Shown: positions 53,049-62,177 of the stretch, piece after piece
Numbering within the stretch: position 1 is the first letter of the stretch
How the letters are laid out: every line of letters starts with the position of its first letter
Assembly (NCBI GenBank): GCA_036521075.1
Contig: DATDIL010000062.1
Location: forward strand, 15,430 to 79,429
Direction: 5' to 3'
Origin: DAIDKA01 sp036521075
Lineage (GTDB): Bacteria > Pseudomonadota > Gammaproteobacteria > Steroidobacterales > Steroidobacteraceae
DNA: 64,000 nucleotides
The notes under the pieces: generated by a model
The model's database searches: none
What the model saw: only the letters and a program-made list of their open reading frames with translations
Told to the model about the DNA's origin: nothing
Translations under genes and position numbers: made by a program

Positions 53049-54860
53049 TCAGATTGTCCGCATTGCAGTGAAGTCCGCCGGACCGAAGCGTTGCCAATAG
53101 GGCTCAAACTGCAGGCGCGAAATCAGGGAATGGAACCGACGGTCGCGGCGTAGCGGAAGCATTTCCGGACTCCACAGGTCGCTCCAGTCGATCTGGCTGA
53201 CGAAGGCACCGGCACGCTCCAACATCCGCTGTATAGCTGCCCACGCGGCATCGAGATCGCCGAGCATGACGAGCCCGGTGACAAAGAAGATCCGCGTGCG
53301 TCCATCCACTCCCGGCAACATCAGACTGTCGATCAATCCGGTGATTCGGGCAGCGGCTTCGTTGCGACCGGCCGGATGCTGAAGAGCCCCATAAAGAGAG
53401 TGCATCACGTCAATGCCAGCAGCCGGATGCAGCACATCGGGTAATGCATCCACGGCGTAGCGCGCAGCTTTGGCGTAGTCCCCACACCGGCTCGCGGCGC
53501 GCGCCCGGACCAGATTCAAGTCCCAGTGCGTTGCCATCCCACTCAGCGTCTGCGTCAGCTCGACATATCGCAGCGCCTCTTCGTCGTGCCCCATCAAGGA
53601 GTGCGTGATGGCGAACTCGTGAGCCGTGAAGCCCTCCGCCGGGGACACGCCGTAGGAGTGGCGCAGCTCGGACAGCGCCTCGGTCAAGCGACCGGTTGGG
53701 CGCAACACTGCCAGCGCATGCATGTTGCGGACGACGGAACTTGATGGCTCGATGACCATCGCCGCGCGGAATCGCTCGGCGGATTCGATCCAGGCGCCGC
53801 GCATGGCGCGGATGAGACCCAGCGCCATGTGCGCGTCGGCCAGGTCCTCGCACGCCTCCAGCGCACGCTGGGCGAACTGTTGCGGTTCCTCGATCATCTC
53901 GGGGGGCAAGCCCCGCAGCATCACACCGCCGGCCTGCAGCACCGCCCGGTAGGCCATTGCGGCCGCAAAGTTGGGATCCCGATTCAGTGCCTGATCGATC
54001 AGCGACAGCGAGCGACTGACGGAATCCTTGGTACCGCGATTGGCCATGCGCGCCTGCAGATACAGGCGATACGCAGCCACATCCTGCGTGCCCGAGACGC
54101 GAGTGCGCGGCTGCCGGATCGCAGCGTCCAGGTGTCGCCGCAGTGCCAGCACGATCTGGCGCGCGAGTTCATCTTGCAGGTCGAACAATTCGTTGAACTC
54201 GCGCTCGAACATGTTCGACCACAGCTGAAGGCCGCTGTGGGTGTCCACGAGTCGCACGTTCACGCGCAGGCGGTCGGCGATGCTGCGAATACTGCCCTCG
54301 AGGAGCATTGCGACGCCTAAATCCTTGCCGATTCCGCGCGAGTCGGTCCCCAGCCCCTGGTGAACGAGGGTCGAGCTGCGGCTCGGCACCCTCAATCCCG
54401 GAATGCGCCCCAGGGACGCCACGAGCTCCTCCGTAAGTCCCTCCGAGAGGCAGTCGTGCCTGGCGTCGCCCGTGAGATTGCTGAACGGCATCACCGCGAG
54501 CGAGCCGGCGTCGTCCGGCGCGGTGGCGGCCAACGAAATATCCGATTGGGGATGTGCGGGCGCAGCAAGGCGGTAGCCGCGACCGCGTTCGTTCTTGATG
54601 TAGCGCGCGCCATCGCCGGTGTCGCCCAGAGCCCGACGCAGGAGCTTCACCCGCTGTGTCAGCGTTTCGGGCGCCACCACCGCGAGCGGCCACACCGCCT
54701 GCAGCAGTTCCTCGGCGGGCACCCGGGAGGGTGCCGCACGCACCAGCGCCCACAGCAGATCGAAAGTCAGGCCGCTGACGGGCAGAATGCGCCCGTCCCG
54801 AAATACCTGGCGGGCGCCAGCATCGATCACGAGATCATCAACCCGATAGCGAAGCGCCAC
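53049..54860 (-). CDS. Soluble CadC-like winged-helix/TPR regulator
   Basis: This regulator has about 603 residues. I prefer GTG 54860, with AGGGAG upstream, over an upstream ATG at 54941. The winged helix is YRVDDLVIDAGARQVFRDGRILPVSGLTFDLLWALVRAAPSRVPAEELLQAVWPL...TQRVKLLRRALGDTGD...YIKNERGRGYRL. Unlike its homologues it passes directly into the TolB-like part (LAVMPFSNLTGDARHDCLSEGLTEELV) without a membrane span. TPR repeats follow, and the C-terminus (FGPADFTAMRTI) lacks the terminal Cys pair. It diverges from the 55-kb genes. Confidence 0.88.
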   Translation of the reverse strand: MALRYRVDDLVIDAGARQVFRDGRILPVSGLTFDLLWALVRAAPSRVPAEELLQAVWPLAVVAPETLTQRVKLLRRALGDTGDGARYIKNERGRGYRLAAPAHPQSDISLAATAPDDAGSLAVMPFSNLTGDARHDCLSEGLTEELVASLGRIPGLRVPSRSSTLVHQGLGTDSRGIGKDLGVAMLLEGSIRSIADRLRVNVRLVDTHSGLQLWSNMFEREFNELFDLQDELARQIVLALRRHLDAAIRQPRTRVSGTQDVAAYRLYLQARMANRGTKDSVSRSLSLIDQALNRDPNFAAAMAYRAVLQAGGVMLRGLPPEMIEEPQQFAQRALEACEDLADAHMALGLIRAMRGAWIESAERFRAAMVIEPSSSVVRNMHALAVLRPTGRLTEALSELRHSYGVSPAEGFTAHEFAITHSLMGHDEEALRYVELTQTLSGMATHWDLNLVRARAASRCGDYAKAARYAVDALPDVLHPAAGIDVMHSLYGALQHPAGRNEAAARITGLIDSLMLPGVDGRTRIFFVTGLVMLGDLDAAWAAIQRMLERAGAFVSQIDWSDLWSPEMLPLRRDRRFHSLISRLQFEPYWQRFGPADFTAMRTI

Positions 54861-55075
54861 GAATGCTCCCTGAGCGGCCCGATGAGCTTCCGCGATGAGC
54901 AGCCCCCGGAGACGAGAGTGCAGTCTGCGCAAATGCTCCACAGTCTGTCAAAACCTGACGGAAGCTGACTTCAGGCAGCCTTCACGAATCTTCCCGCCGG
55001 CTTCATGCAGGGCACCCTCGCCCGCGCCAAACTGCTCGCGACCCGGGGATTTGTCGATTTGAAGGAGGCGAAGCA

Positions 55076-55537
55076 ATGATTATCCATGCATCCATACCGG
55101 CAGATGAGCCGGAGCGCGTCGCGCGCGCGATCGCCGAGCTGTGGCGAGGCACCTATGCGCCGTTCCCGATTGTACCGGGTGTGTTTACGGCGAGCGCGGG
55201 CGATGACCTCGGCAGTCAGGTCGAACTCGGCCCTCGGGGGCACGAAGCGATCCCGGGAGAAAAGCAAGTCGGAATGCGCGTCAATCCCTCGCCCTCGCCT
55301 TACAGCGAGGTTCATCTCAACATTCTCTCAGCGCTTCCGGAGGCGCAGATACTTGCAATCGCAAAACGCGAAGGCTGGAAGGCGCTGTTGTGCGATCGCG
55401 GCGGAGTGTTCAAGCTCGTCGAGTTTTGGTTGGAGAATAAGTTCCTGCTCGAGGTGATGAACGAGCATGAATGGACGCGTTACAAGGAGGCAATCACGCG
55501 GACGCCGCCTGTGGGGCCACCGGGACCGCGGCCATGA
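55076..55537 (+). CDS. Conserved-looking hypothetical protein
   Basis: This 153-residue soluble protein starts at ATG 55076 after GGAGG. It begins MIIHASIPADEPERVARAIAELWRG and has GPRGHEAIPGEKQVGMRVNPSPSPYSEVHLNILSAL and a helix-strand end (ILAIAKREGWKALLCDRGGVFKLVEFWLENKFLLEVM). I recognise no family. It overlaps the membrane-protein gene by an ATGA, so translation is coupled. Confidence 0.75.
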   Translation: MIIHASIPADEPERVARAIAELWRGTYAPFPIVPGVFTASAGDDLGSQVELGPRGHEAIPGEKQVGMRVNPSPSPYSEVHLNILSALPEAQILAIAKREGWKALLCDRGGVFKLVEFWLENKFLLEVMNEHEWTRYKEAITRTPPVGPPGPRP

Positions 55538-56421
55538 AGCAATCCACCCATGACATCTCGGCCTTCAGGTTGCCGAAACCGAGCGCCTGCGCGAGTCTTG
55601 GAGACCCCTGGATTTCGGGCGAGATACTTCCAGCTGAAACGGATTTTCCGCGCCATGACGCATTGCCACGCACCGGGCTGGCAAATCGGTACTTCCAGGT
55701 AATGGCTCTGGTCCTGCTCGCCATCGTCCTGATCGGATTTTTCAGAACGCTCTTTCTCAGACCTCTGTTCCAAGTGTCCCCGATACCTTGGAACGTCTAT
55801 ATGCACGGGTCGATGATGACAGCGTGGTTCGTGCTGCTCGTGGTACAAACATCCCTCGTGGCACGGCATCGCACCGATCTTCATCGGCGCTTCGGAATCT
55901 TGGGCGCAGTGCTGGCACTTGCCGTCGTAGTTGCGGGAATCAGCGTCACACTGCAGATTCCGGCGCATCTGAAGGGGGGCGGGACACCATATTCCGGACT
56001 GCCACTGCCGTTGCCCTTCTGGATCCAGACTATGTGGAACAACATCGGTATCATGACGTTGTTCCCAGTCTTCGTCGCAACTGCCCTGTGCATGCGTCGC
56101 CGTGCCGATGTACACAAACGGCTGATGCTGCTGGCTTCAATGGCGATGATCACTCCTGCAGCCGGACGCATCCGGGGGTTCCCGGAAGTGTGGGGCTTCG
56201 CGTCCTCTGCGCCCACGAGCGCGCTTGTGCTCCACATACTGCCTGTAGCGATCGCTATGTTGTTACCGCTGACACTGGTGGGGCACGATTTTCTGACCGC
56301 GCGACGACTGCATCGTGCCACCGCATGGGGAGTCCTCGGCATCCTTGTTGTAGATATTGGAATGGGTGTCGTGATCCCGACCACCGCCGTCGGGCGTGCC
56401 CTATGGAACGCGCTCGAGTAA
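55534..56421 (+). CDS. Multi-pass membrane protein (paralogue of the one at 32.3 kb)
   Basis: This 295-residue protein starts at ATG 55534 inside the preceding stop (ATGA). A hydrophilic N-terminus of about 45 residues precedes the same membrane core as at 32.3 kb: VLLAIVLIGFFRTLFLRPLFQVSPIPWNVYMHGSMMTAWFVLLVVQTSL, RHRTDLHRRFGILGA, RRRADVHKRLMLLASMAMITPAAGRI. It ends TTAVGRALWNALE. The conserved His in YMHG, DLH and DVH may matter functionally. It is likely regulated by the divergent soluble regulator. Confidence 0.82.
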   Translation: MKQSTHDISAFRLPKPSACASLGDPWISGEILPAETDFPRHDALPRTGLANRYFQVMALVLLAIVLIGFFRTLFLRPLFQVSPIPWNVYMHGSMMTAWFVLLVVQTSLVARHRTDLHRRFGILGAVLALAVVVAGISVTLQIPAHLKGGGTPYSGLPLPLPFWIQTMWNNIGIMTLFPVFVATALCMRRRADVHKRLMLLASMAMITPAAGRIRGFPEVWGFASSAPTSALVLHILPVAIAMLLPLTLVGHDFLTARRLHRATAWGVLGILVVDIGMGVVIPTTAVGRALWNALE

Positions 56422-56530
56422 CGTCGCAATCCGCGCCGAGAGTATTGGCCGTCGGGTGCTTGGCCAGTTTGCGCGCCTCCCGGACCAGATAGTCGGAAAG
56501 CGACAGGCCGGCCTCGAAGCTTTTCTTGCT
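56416..56530 (-). pseudogene. FitA/VapB-type antitoxin remnant
   Basis: The minus strand reads SFEAGLSLSDYLVREARKLA then KHPTANTL, which resembles the ribbon-helix-helix helix pair of FitA-type antitoxins (GxSLSDYLLRE...RPT). No start and no complete domain remain, and no toxin gene is next to it. Confidence 0.4.
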
Positions 56531-56706
56531 CGGTGAGGATCATCGTCAACTCCGGCGCGAATCGACGGCGCACTTGGAGCGGGTGCTGGGATCGCGCTTG
56601 ACCGGCGTGTGATTAGCGCCAATTCAACATAACCGACGCGGCGCTGTACGCCCGATCCTTCCCGCGCTGGTCGGCGTAATGCCATTTCTATGCCATAATT
56701 TATGGT

Positions 56707-56952
56707 ATGAAGACCACCATAGATTCTGCCGGGCGCATTGTCGTCCCCAAAACTTTGCGGCAGGCGCTCAACCTGAAGCCTGGCCAGGCCCTTGAGATAC
56801 GCGCCGGGGATGGGCGGCTCGAAATTGAGGTCGCCACGACGCCGATGACTCTGCAGAAGAGAGGTAAGGCTGTTGTCGCAATCCCAGCCATCGAATTGCC
56901 CGCGCTCACCGCCGACGCGGTGCGTGAAATGCTTGAGCAGATTCGTCGGTGA
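56707..56952 (+). CDS. AbrB/VapB-type antitoxin
   Basis: This 81-residue protein has the swapped-hairpin AbrB fold: MKTTIDSAGRIVVPKTLRQALNLKPGQALEI then GDGRLEIEV. The C-terminal tail (VAIPAIELPALTADAVREMLEQIRR) would wrap the toxin. It overlaps the PIN toxin start by 4 bp (GTGA). It should bind its own promoter; an AT-rich TATGCCATAATTTATGG stretch lies just upstream. Confidence 0.9.
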   Translation: MKTTIDSAGRIVVPKTLRQALNLKPGQALEIRAGDGRLEIEVATTPMTLQKRGKAVVAIPAIELPALTADAVREMLEQIRR

Positions 56953-57353
56953 AAGCGGCCGACACCAGCGTAGTCGTTGCTGCGTTTGCATCGTGGCATG
57001 AACACCACGACCGCGCCCGCAATGCTCTCGATCACGGACTACACCTGATCGATCATTGCGCGCTCGAAACCTATTCCGTGTTGACTCGGTTACCGCCGCC
57101 GCACCGCTGTCCAGGAACGGTGGTCCGCGACTTTCTGCGTTTACGTTTCATCAAATCTTACCTCCGTCTGGACGCCCGAGCGTACAAGGCTTTTGTTCTG
57201 GGGCTACCCGAGCGAGCGGTAACTGGTGGCGGCTCCTACGACGCGCTCGTGGCTGCGACGGCGGCAGCGCATGGAGCAACGCTCGTCACCTGCGACCGTC
57301 GTGCGGCGTTGCTTTACGACGCATACGGGGTCCGCGCCACATATCTCGGTTGA
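56949..57353 (+). CDS. PIN-domain ribonuclease toxin, VapC-type
   Basis: This 134-residue toxin starts at GTG. The four acidic residues of the PIN active site are visible: Asp5 (KAADTSVVV), Glu40 (HCALETYSVLTRLP), Asp98 (GGSYDALVAATA) and Asp116 (TLVTCDRRA). It is expected to cut tRNA or rRNA unless bound by the AbrB-type antitoxin. The pair is complete. Confidence 0.9.
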   Translation: MKAADTSVVVAAFASWHEHHDRARNALDHGLHLIDHCALETYSVLTRLPPPHRCPGTVVRDFLRLRFIKSYLRLDARAYKAFVLGLPERAVTGGGSYDALVAATAAAHGATLVTCDRRAALLYDAYGVRATYLG

Positions 57354-57366
57354 TGAACAGGGCCCT

Positions 57367-57388
57367 GCGTGTGATTTGAGTGCGGCAA
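57367..57388 (+). repeat. Short interspersed repeat C (degenerate)
   Basis: CTGCGTGTGATTTGAGTGCGG matches the first half of copies B and D; the second GTGTGA unit is degenerate. It lies between the toxin and the regulator remnant. Confidence 0.35.
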
Positions 57389-57411
57389 CGACCGGTGATT
57401 TGGAGCCACGG

Positions 57412-57999
57412 TCAACGACAGGACAGCTTGCCGTCGTTGAAGTCGCAGTCATCCCGCGGTCCGTACTGTTTCCAATAGTCGGGCAGCTTCACCCGTGTCA
57501 CGAACACCTGGAAAGGCGGGTCTTGGCGGAACGGCCGCATCTCGGGCCTCCAGACCTCGATCCAGTCGGTCGCGCCAGTACTGCTTCTCTCGAGGCGGCG
57601 ATCCAGCAGTTTGCCCATCAGGTCGTACGCCCCGTCGAGATCCCCGACCAGCGTGAGTGCGTTGACGAAGAAAGTCTTGTCACGGTCGAGATCCACGTCA
57701 TCAGCACTGTCCAGCAGGTGCGGAACGAGCTCCCGCAGCGCCTTGCGTGCCGCAGGGCGCTTGGCCGGATCGGCCAGCGCGGCGCAGAACAGCTGCATCG
57801 CCTGCTCCCCGCCGGCAGCGCGCAAGGTGTTGGAGAACGCCCGTGTCGCCCACTGGGATGCCTCAGCATAGTGCCCGGTGCGCAGCGCCCGGCGCAGGTA
57901 CAGCAAGGCACTCGCGCCGTCCAGCGGTGCTGTGGCTTGGCGGAGTCCTTGCGACACTTCAGCGAATCGGGCCGCCTGACGTTGTCGGTAGGCTTCAGA
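57412..57999 (-). pseudogene. C-terminal fragment of a winged-helix/TPR regulator
   Basis: The frame covers only the last 190 residues of a regulator like those at 30 and 45 kb: LLYLRRALRTGHYAEASQWATRAF, FFVNALTLVGDLDGAYDLMGKLLD, WRPEMRPFRQDPPFQVFV and the end YGPRDDCDFNDGKLSCR, with the terminal Cys pair. The frame stays open upstream to 58143, but that part is not homologous. No DNA-binding domain remains. Confidence 0.78.
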
Positions 58000-58260
58000 C
58001 CACGGTTTCCCTGCTGATCCTGCTACCCAAGCTACGGGGTTCCGACTCTTACCCCGGTGGGGCTGACTCCCACAGAACGCGCCAGCCTTCGCTGGACGCA
58101 CAGCGGCAGCATTCGGGAAGTGAGAATCGCGATCGGTATCCACCGACTGCTTCGATCAGGTGGCGACCTGCCGTCACCGCGGTGGCGCTCGTTTGAATGG
58201 CGGCCGGAGTCTATGGGCTGGTCGCTACAGCGATCAGCTGGGTTTTGAAGCATCTGAAAG

Positions 58261-59415
58261 TCAGGCAACCGATCCGCTCCCTAGGAATCTGCTTGCGCGT
58301 GCAACTGGCGGTGCAGAAGCAACCACCGCAATGCAGATGGCCCAGGTCGCACTGATCGCGAATTCCCGAACTCCAATTGCGAGTGGAAATGTCAAACCCC
58401 GGGTCGCAATCAGCCTGCCGTTGAGTATTTCCCAAGTAACAAGATACCCGAGGCAGGCCCCAAGCAATGATATCAGGACCCCTTCGACAACGATGGAAGC
58501 AGCGATCGAAGGTGTGCCAAAGCCGATCGCTCTCAGTGTGCCGAGCTCCCTCCGCCGGGCGCCGACCGCGGCGTAGCAGCTGTTAGCGGCAGCACAGGCG
58601 GCCGCGGCCGCTAGGATCGCTCCAATGAAGTAGCTCACAAAATTGAGGAAGTGGCGTGTTGCGCTAAAGGTTTCCTCGCGAAGCCTCGCCTCCTGGTAAG
58701 CATCCAGCATGAGTGTCGGCTCATGCTGAATCCTGTCCGAAAACTGACTGAATTGCCCTGCTGACTTTAGAATAGCCACGATTTCGTTGTACGTGCTGAG
58801 CCCAATCGCCGAGAGCAGCGTATCCGCATCAGTGAACAGGACCTGGTCAAAGTACGATCCGGTGCTGGCGAATGCCCCGACTATGATCCAGGGCGCGCCC
58901 CGAATGAGCACCCGGTCGCCGATATCCAGGCCCTTATCGAGCCGCTCGCTTTCGGAACTCGCCAGGAGCTCATGCAGACCTGCGCGTGGCCAACGGCCAC
59001 GCAGAACGTGAATTTCGGGATACACGTCGGGACTGGTTGTCCCGAGAACCTCAACGGATCCTCCCTTATTCGCACGTGTTTGCACGTACAGCGAAATCGT
59101 GGCGATGGCCGCGACAAGAGCGTGTCCTTGCGAGTCTTCCTTTATTCCCGGATCGCTGGCAACGGAGGCAAGCACCTCGCGCGAGACCATGCTTAGGTCG
59201 GGGATCGGAGCGCCGCGGCTCAGTAGCAGGACCCGATCCGGGCGCGTGCCTTGCGTTGCCCAGGTGTGCAGTCCTTCCCCCATCGACAGAAGTGCGACAA
59301 ACACCATCACGGCGCAAGTCATGCTGACGATAGTCGTTAGCGGCGCGCCGAAGCGCGCGGGCAGGGAGCGCAAGCCCCAGACGGAAAGGACAGCAGCCTG
59401 CCGGATCGAAATCAT
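58261..59415 (-). CDS. FtsX-like ABC transporter permease (second gene of pair)
   Basis: This protein of about 384 residues starts at ATG 59415 after GAAGGG. It has an N-terminal membrane anchor (FGAPLTTIVSMTCAVMVFVALLSMG), a periplasmic MacB-like domain (VLGTTSPDVYPEIHVLRGRWPRAGLHELLASSE...IGDRVLIRGAPWIIVGAF), and a C-terminal FtsX region with three spans (FVSYFIGAILAAAAACAAANSCYAAVGARRRELGTLRAIGFGTPSI...). It lies 11 bp after its partner permease, so the two likely form a heterodimer. No ATPase gene is nearby. Confidence 0.85.
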   Translation of the reverse strand: MISIRQAAVLSVWGLRSLPARFGAPLTTIVSMTCAVMVFVALLSMGEGLHTWATQGTRPDRVLLLSRGAPIPDLSMVSREVLASVASDPGIKEDSQGHALVAAIATISLYVQTRANKGGSVEVLGTTSPDVYPEIHVLRGRWPRAGLHELLASSESERLDKGLDIGDRVLIRGAPWIIVGAFASTGSYFDQVLFTDADTLLSAIGLSTYNEIVAILKSAGQFSQFSDRIQHEPTLMLDAYQEARLREETFSATRHFLNFVSYFIGAILAAAAACAAANSCYAAVGARRRELGTLRAIGFGTPSIAASIVVEGVLISLLGACLGYLVTWEILNGRLIATRGLTFPLAIGVREFAISATWAICIAVVASAPPVARASRFLGSGSVA

Positions 59416-59426
59416 GCATCCCTTCG

Positions 59427-60596
59427 CTAGTGCTCGGCCAGCAGCTCTGAGCCTTTCAGACGCGACGCCTGCCAGGCCGGTATTGCGCCGCTCACAAGCG
59501 CCAGCCCTGCAGCGACGAGGCACGCGATCGCCCCTAGGTACGGCGGAACCGATAACGCAAGGTCTTCGGCGTTGACGAGGTGGCGAGCGTGGGGCAGCAA
59601 AATTGCGGCGAGTGAAATTCCGATAAGGGCGCCGCAGATCCAAGTGACCGCAGATTGCGTGAGTACCAGGCACAGAATCTGTGGGGGCGAAAATCCAATC
59701 GCCTTCATTACGGCAAACTCACCGCGACGCTCGCGCACTGATTGCATCATCAGCATGCCCGTCGCAATGAGTAAGGACAGGAGTCCGATAGTGCTGATCG
59801 CACTCGCAAGAAAACCGATGTCACCGATAAATTGAAAAGAACCCTGTGCCACCTGCGAGTCGCTTTGTGTATGCGTTGGATTGGCTGAATTCTCCAATGT
59901 TGCGTCGATACTACGCGCGATATCAGCAGCTTCCGACGGTTGCGCAACCTTAACTCCGAAGATATTCACCTGGTCGCGCTCGATCGACCTGGAGTCGTTC
60001 AGGTATGGGTAGTTGATCAAGAAAACGTTGGAGAACTCTGGTTGCTCGGTCTGAGAGAAGAATCCGACCACGTCGAAAATCCATGTCTTCGATCCATCTG
60101 CATTCGGAACGAAGCATTGCAGCGATATGCGGTCGCCGACCTTCCAATGAAAACGCTGCTCGAGTACCGCGCCGACGAGCACCCCGGTTCGGGTCTGCTC
60201 GAACGCCTTGAGTTGTCCTATTGGAGCTTTGTATTCGCCGTAAACGGCGAAATAGCTCGCTGGATCGATGCCTAGGCCAAAGACGAGGTCCTTCGGCTCC
60301 CGATACGTACAGGGCAACTGCGATTCGAAGGCAACCTGCGCGACGCCCGGAAACTTCCCGAGGCGAGCGGTGAGCGCAACGGGAAGCGGGCTACCCGCGC
60401 TACCGACGAACAGGCGGTCGGCATGCGCGTGGGCCATCGCAAGCTGCATGCTCGCATTCAGACCTTGCAGCATGCCGAAGAGCATGAATATGAAGATCAC
60501 CTGCAGTAAGACAAGAGCGAACGCCGTCCGATTGCGTGCGATGCCGGCGAGAGCGAGCGGTAGGAATTTCACTGCCGAGGCCCACGAGGTTGGCAC
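59427..60596 (-). CDS. FtsX-like ABC transporter permease (first gene of pair)
   Basis: This protein has about 389 residues. GTG 60596 (GGGAG eight bases upstream) is my preferred start, though the frame is open to 60749. The MacB-like layout is LPLALAGIARNRTAFALVLLQVIFIFMLFGML, a periplasmic domain (VAQVAFESQLPCTYREPKDLVFGLGIDPASYF...RISLQCFVPN), then FtsX spans (IGFLASAISTIGLLSLLIATGMLMMQSVRERRGEFAVMKAIGFSP) and a final span. The end IPAWQASRLKGSELLAEH is typical. The missing ATPase must be supplied from elsewhere. Confidence 0.85.
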   Translation of the reverse strand: MPTSWASAVKFLPLALAGIARNRTAFALVLLQVIFIFMLFGMLQGLNASMQLAMAHAHADRLFVGSAGSPLPVALTARLGKFPGVAQVAFESQLPCTYREPKDLVFGLGIDPASYFAVYGEYKAPIGQLKAFEQTRTGVLVGAVLEQRFHWKVGDRISLQCFVPNADGSKTWIFDVVGFFSQTEQPEFSNVFLINYPYLNDSRSIERDQVNIFGVKVAQPSEAADIARSIDATLENSANPTHTQSDSQVAQGSFQFIGDIGFLASAISTIGLLSLLIATGMLMMQSVRERRGEFAVMKAIGFSPPQILCLVLTQSAVTWICGALIGISLAAILLPHARHLVNAEDLALSVPPYLGAIACLVAAGLALVSGAIPAWQASRLKGSELLAEH

Positions 60597-60786
60597 AGAG
60601 AGGACTCCCGGAGGTACCAGCGGACTGAGCGGTCCCGGCAAATTCGCCCTATGATCATTTGTGACCTTAATATCTAAACGACTGCAATTTGTGGCGCCGA
60701 GCAGTATCGCATGCAGGCATCTGGACCATCCGCACCACCGTTTCTGCACCCTTTTCTGTCATTCACGAGCGACCGGTATCGGGACT

Positions 60787-61671
60787 CTATCCGTCCCGGC
60801 CCGCTGCATGGGTTTGTTGGCAGGCGCGGGAATCCAAGAATGTCTTGATCTCTGGTGTCATGTCATGGAGAGCGTGGCCTGCTTCTGAAAGGTAGATGAT
60901 TTCCGCATGCGGCACGCACGTGACAAGACGCTTGCGAGCAGCCTGGGAGTCAAAAAGGGAATCCTTACCCCCAAGTACTGCGAGGATCGGCATGGTCAGA
61001 GTCTTCAGTGCGATGTCCGAGAGTCGTGGAAGAATTTGCATTCTAGCGACGAAGCCGGACTGAACAAGACTGAAGAGATTGAGAAAGTCTTTGTTCTCGG
61101 CGCGTGCATCGTCGCCAGAGAATCCCATATCGACGTTGAGCGCCTTGCGATGACCCCAAGGCCCCAATAGCATGAGCGGGACGGCTCGAAGCACGGCGCC
61201 GAAGCGAATGTGAACGAGGCCACCGGGTGCCAGCAGCGCGAGACGCTCCACGCGAGCATGCCTTCTGACGGCGTAGTCGAGCGCAAGGAGCCCACCGAAT
61301 GATGCGCCCACGAATGCCGCGGATTCGAGCGATAAACGATCAAGCACGTCATCCAACCATCGCGCGTGAGCCTCAGAGGTTATCCACGGGCGGGATGGCG
61401 CGCTGTATCCAGCATCACCAATGATATCGACGGCAAGCACGTGGTGGTCTGAACTAAGCACGTCCATGGTAGGTAGCCACATGGCGGAACTGGCCATCGA
61501 GCCTGGAAGCAGCATGACAGGCGGCTTCGCTGGATCTCCAGCAGAGAGCACAAATGTTTCCCCTTGAGATGTGGAGAGGCGCTGTTCTGTGTGCGGCGTT
61601 GCCCAAGAGTCCAAAATGCCGCGATAGCATTCGAGCACGCGCCGCTCAGCTTCTTTGGACCAGAAGATCAT
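60787..61671 (-). CDS. Alpha/beta hydrolase
   Basis: This cytoplasmic hydrolase has about 294 residues (ATG 61671; a longer start at 61719 is open). The landmarks are VMLLPGSMASSAMWLPTMDVL (oxyanion loop), VLAVDIIGDAGYSAPS, the nucleophile elbow FVGASFGGLLALDYA, the acid in LAVLGGKDSLFD, and the His in SEAGHALHDM. The sequence type resembles haloperoxidase-like or carboxylesterase-like hydrolases. It lies about 190 bp upstream of the permease pair on the same strand. The substrate is unknown. Confidence 0.87.
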   Translation of the reverse strand: MIFWSKEAERRVLECYRGILDSWATPHTEQRLSTSQGETFVLSAGDPAKPPVMLLPGSMASSAMWLPTMDVLSSDHHVLAVDIIGDAGYSAPSRPWITSEAHARWLDDVLDRLSLESAAFVGASFGGLLALDYAVRRHARVERLALLAPGGLVHIRFGAVLRAVPLMLLGPWGHRKALNVDMGFSGDDARAENKDFLNLFSLVQSGFVARMQILPRLSDIALKTLTMPILAVLGGKDSLFDSQAARKRLVTCVPHAEIIYLSEAGHALHDMTPEIKTFLDSRACQQTHAAGRDG

Positions 61672-62096
61672 GCTGGCGGCGTAGAGGCCGCAATCATGAC
61701 CAGGCGCAGTGGCGCCCAAATGATATTCAACGAATGCATTGGGTCAGGATAACAAGGGTATGCAGTGTGGCGCGGTTTCCGGAATTACCCCGCCTTTTCC
61801 CTCGATTCTGGGGCAAAACCTCCCCGCCGGGAAACTATAATGTGCGCATGGAGCAATGGGAAATAGTGCCCAATGGAGCCTGACCGAACCGGGGCTTTCT
61901 GGCGATCATTTCAGGTATGCCAATGCCCGCTCCGGGGCCGGAAGCTGCCCGACATTCCGCTATTCAGCGCTCACTCGTGAGATGGACAAGACTTCGGGCT
62001 TCGGGTGGCTGCTTATTGAGCACACGAACGCTGCGAGCAGCGGTCGGGAATAGTCGCGTGACAATTGCCTGGGCGGGCTGGTGTACCGCAGAACTA

Positions 62097-62122
62097 TGGA
62101 GCGCGTGATGGGAATCGAACCC
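62097..62122 (-). other. tRNA-Gly 3'-end fragment, probable attachment-site scar
   Basis: On the minus strand, GGGTTCGATTCCCATCACGCG followed by CTCCA is the T-loop, T-stem 3' strand, acceptor 3' strand and CCA of a tRNA with U at position 73, as in tRNA-Gly. The rest of the tRNA is absent: sequence 5' of it does not fold as a tRNA and the T-stem is mismatched. Tyrosine-recombinase elements leave exactly such 3'-end copies at an att site. No integrase gene is in the window. Confidence 0.7.
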
Positions 62123-62177
62123 CAAACTGCCTTATCCTGATATTCATTCCAATTCAATGAGTTACTGAACAGGCGTC

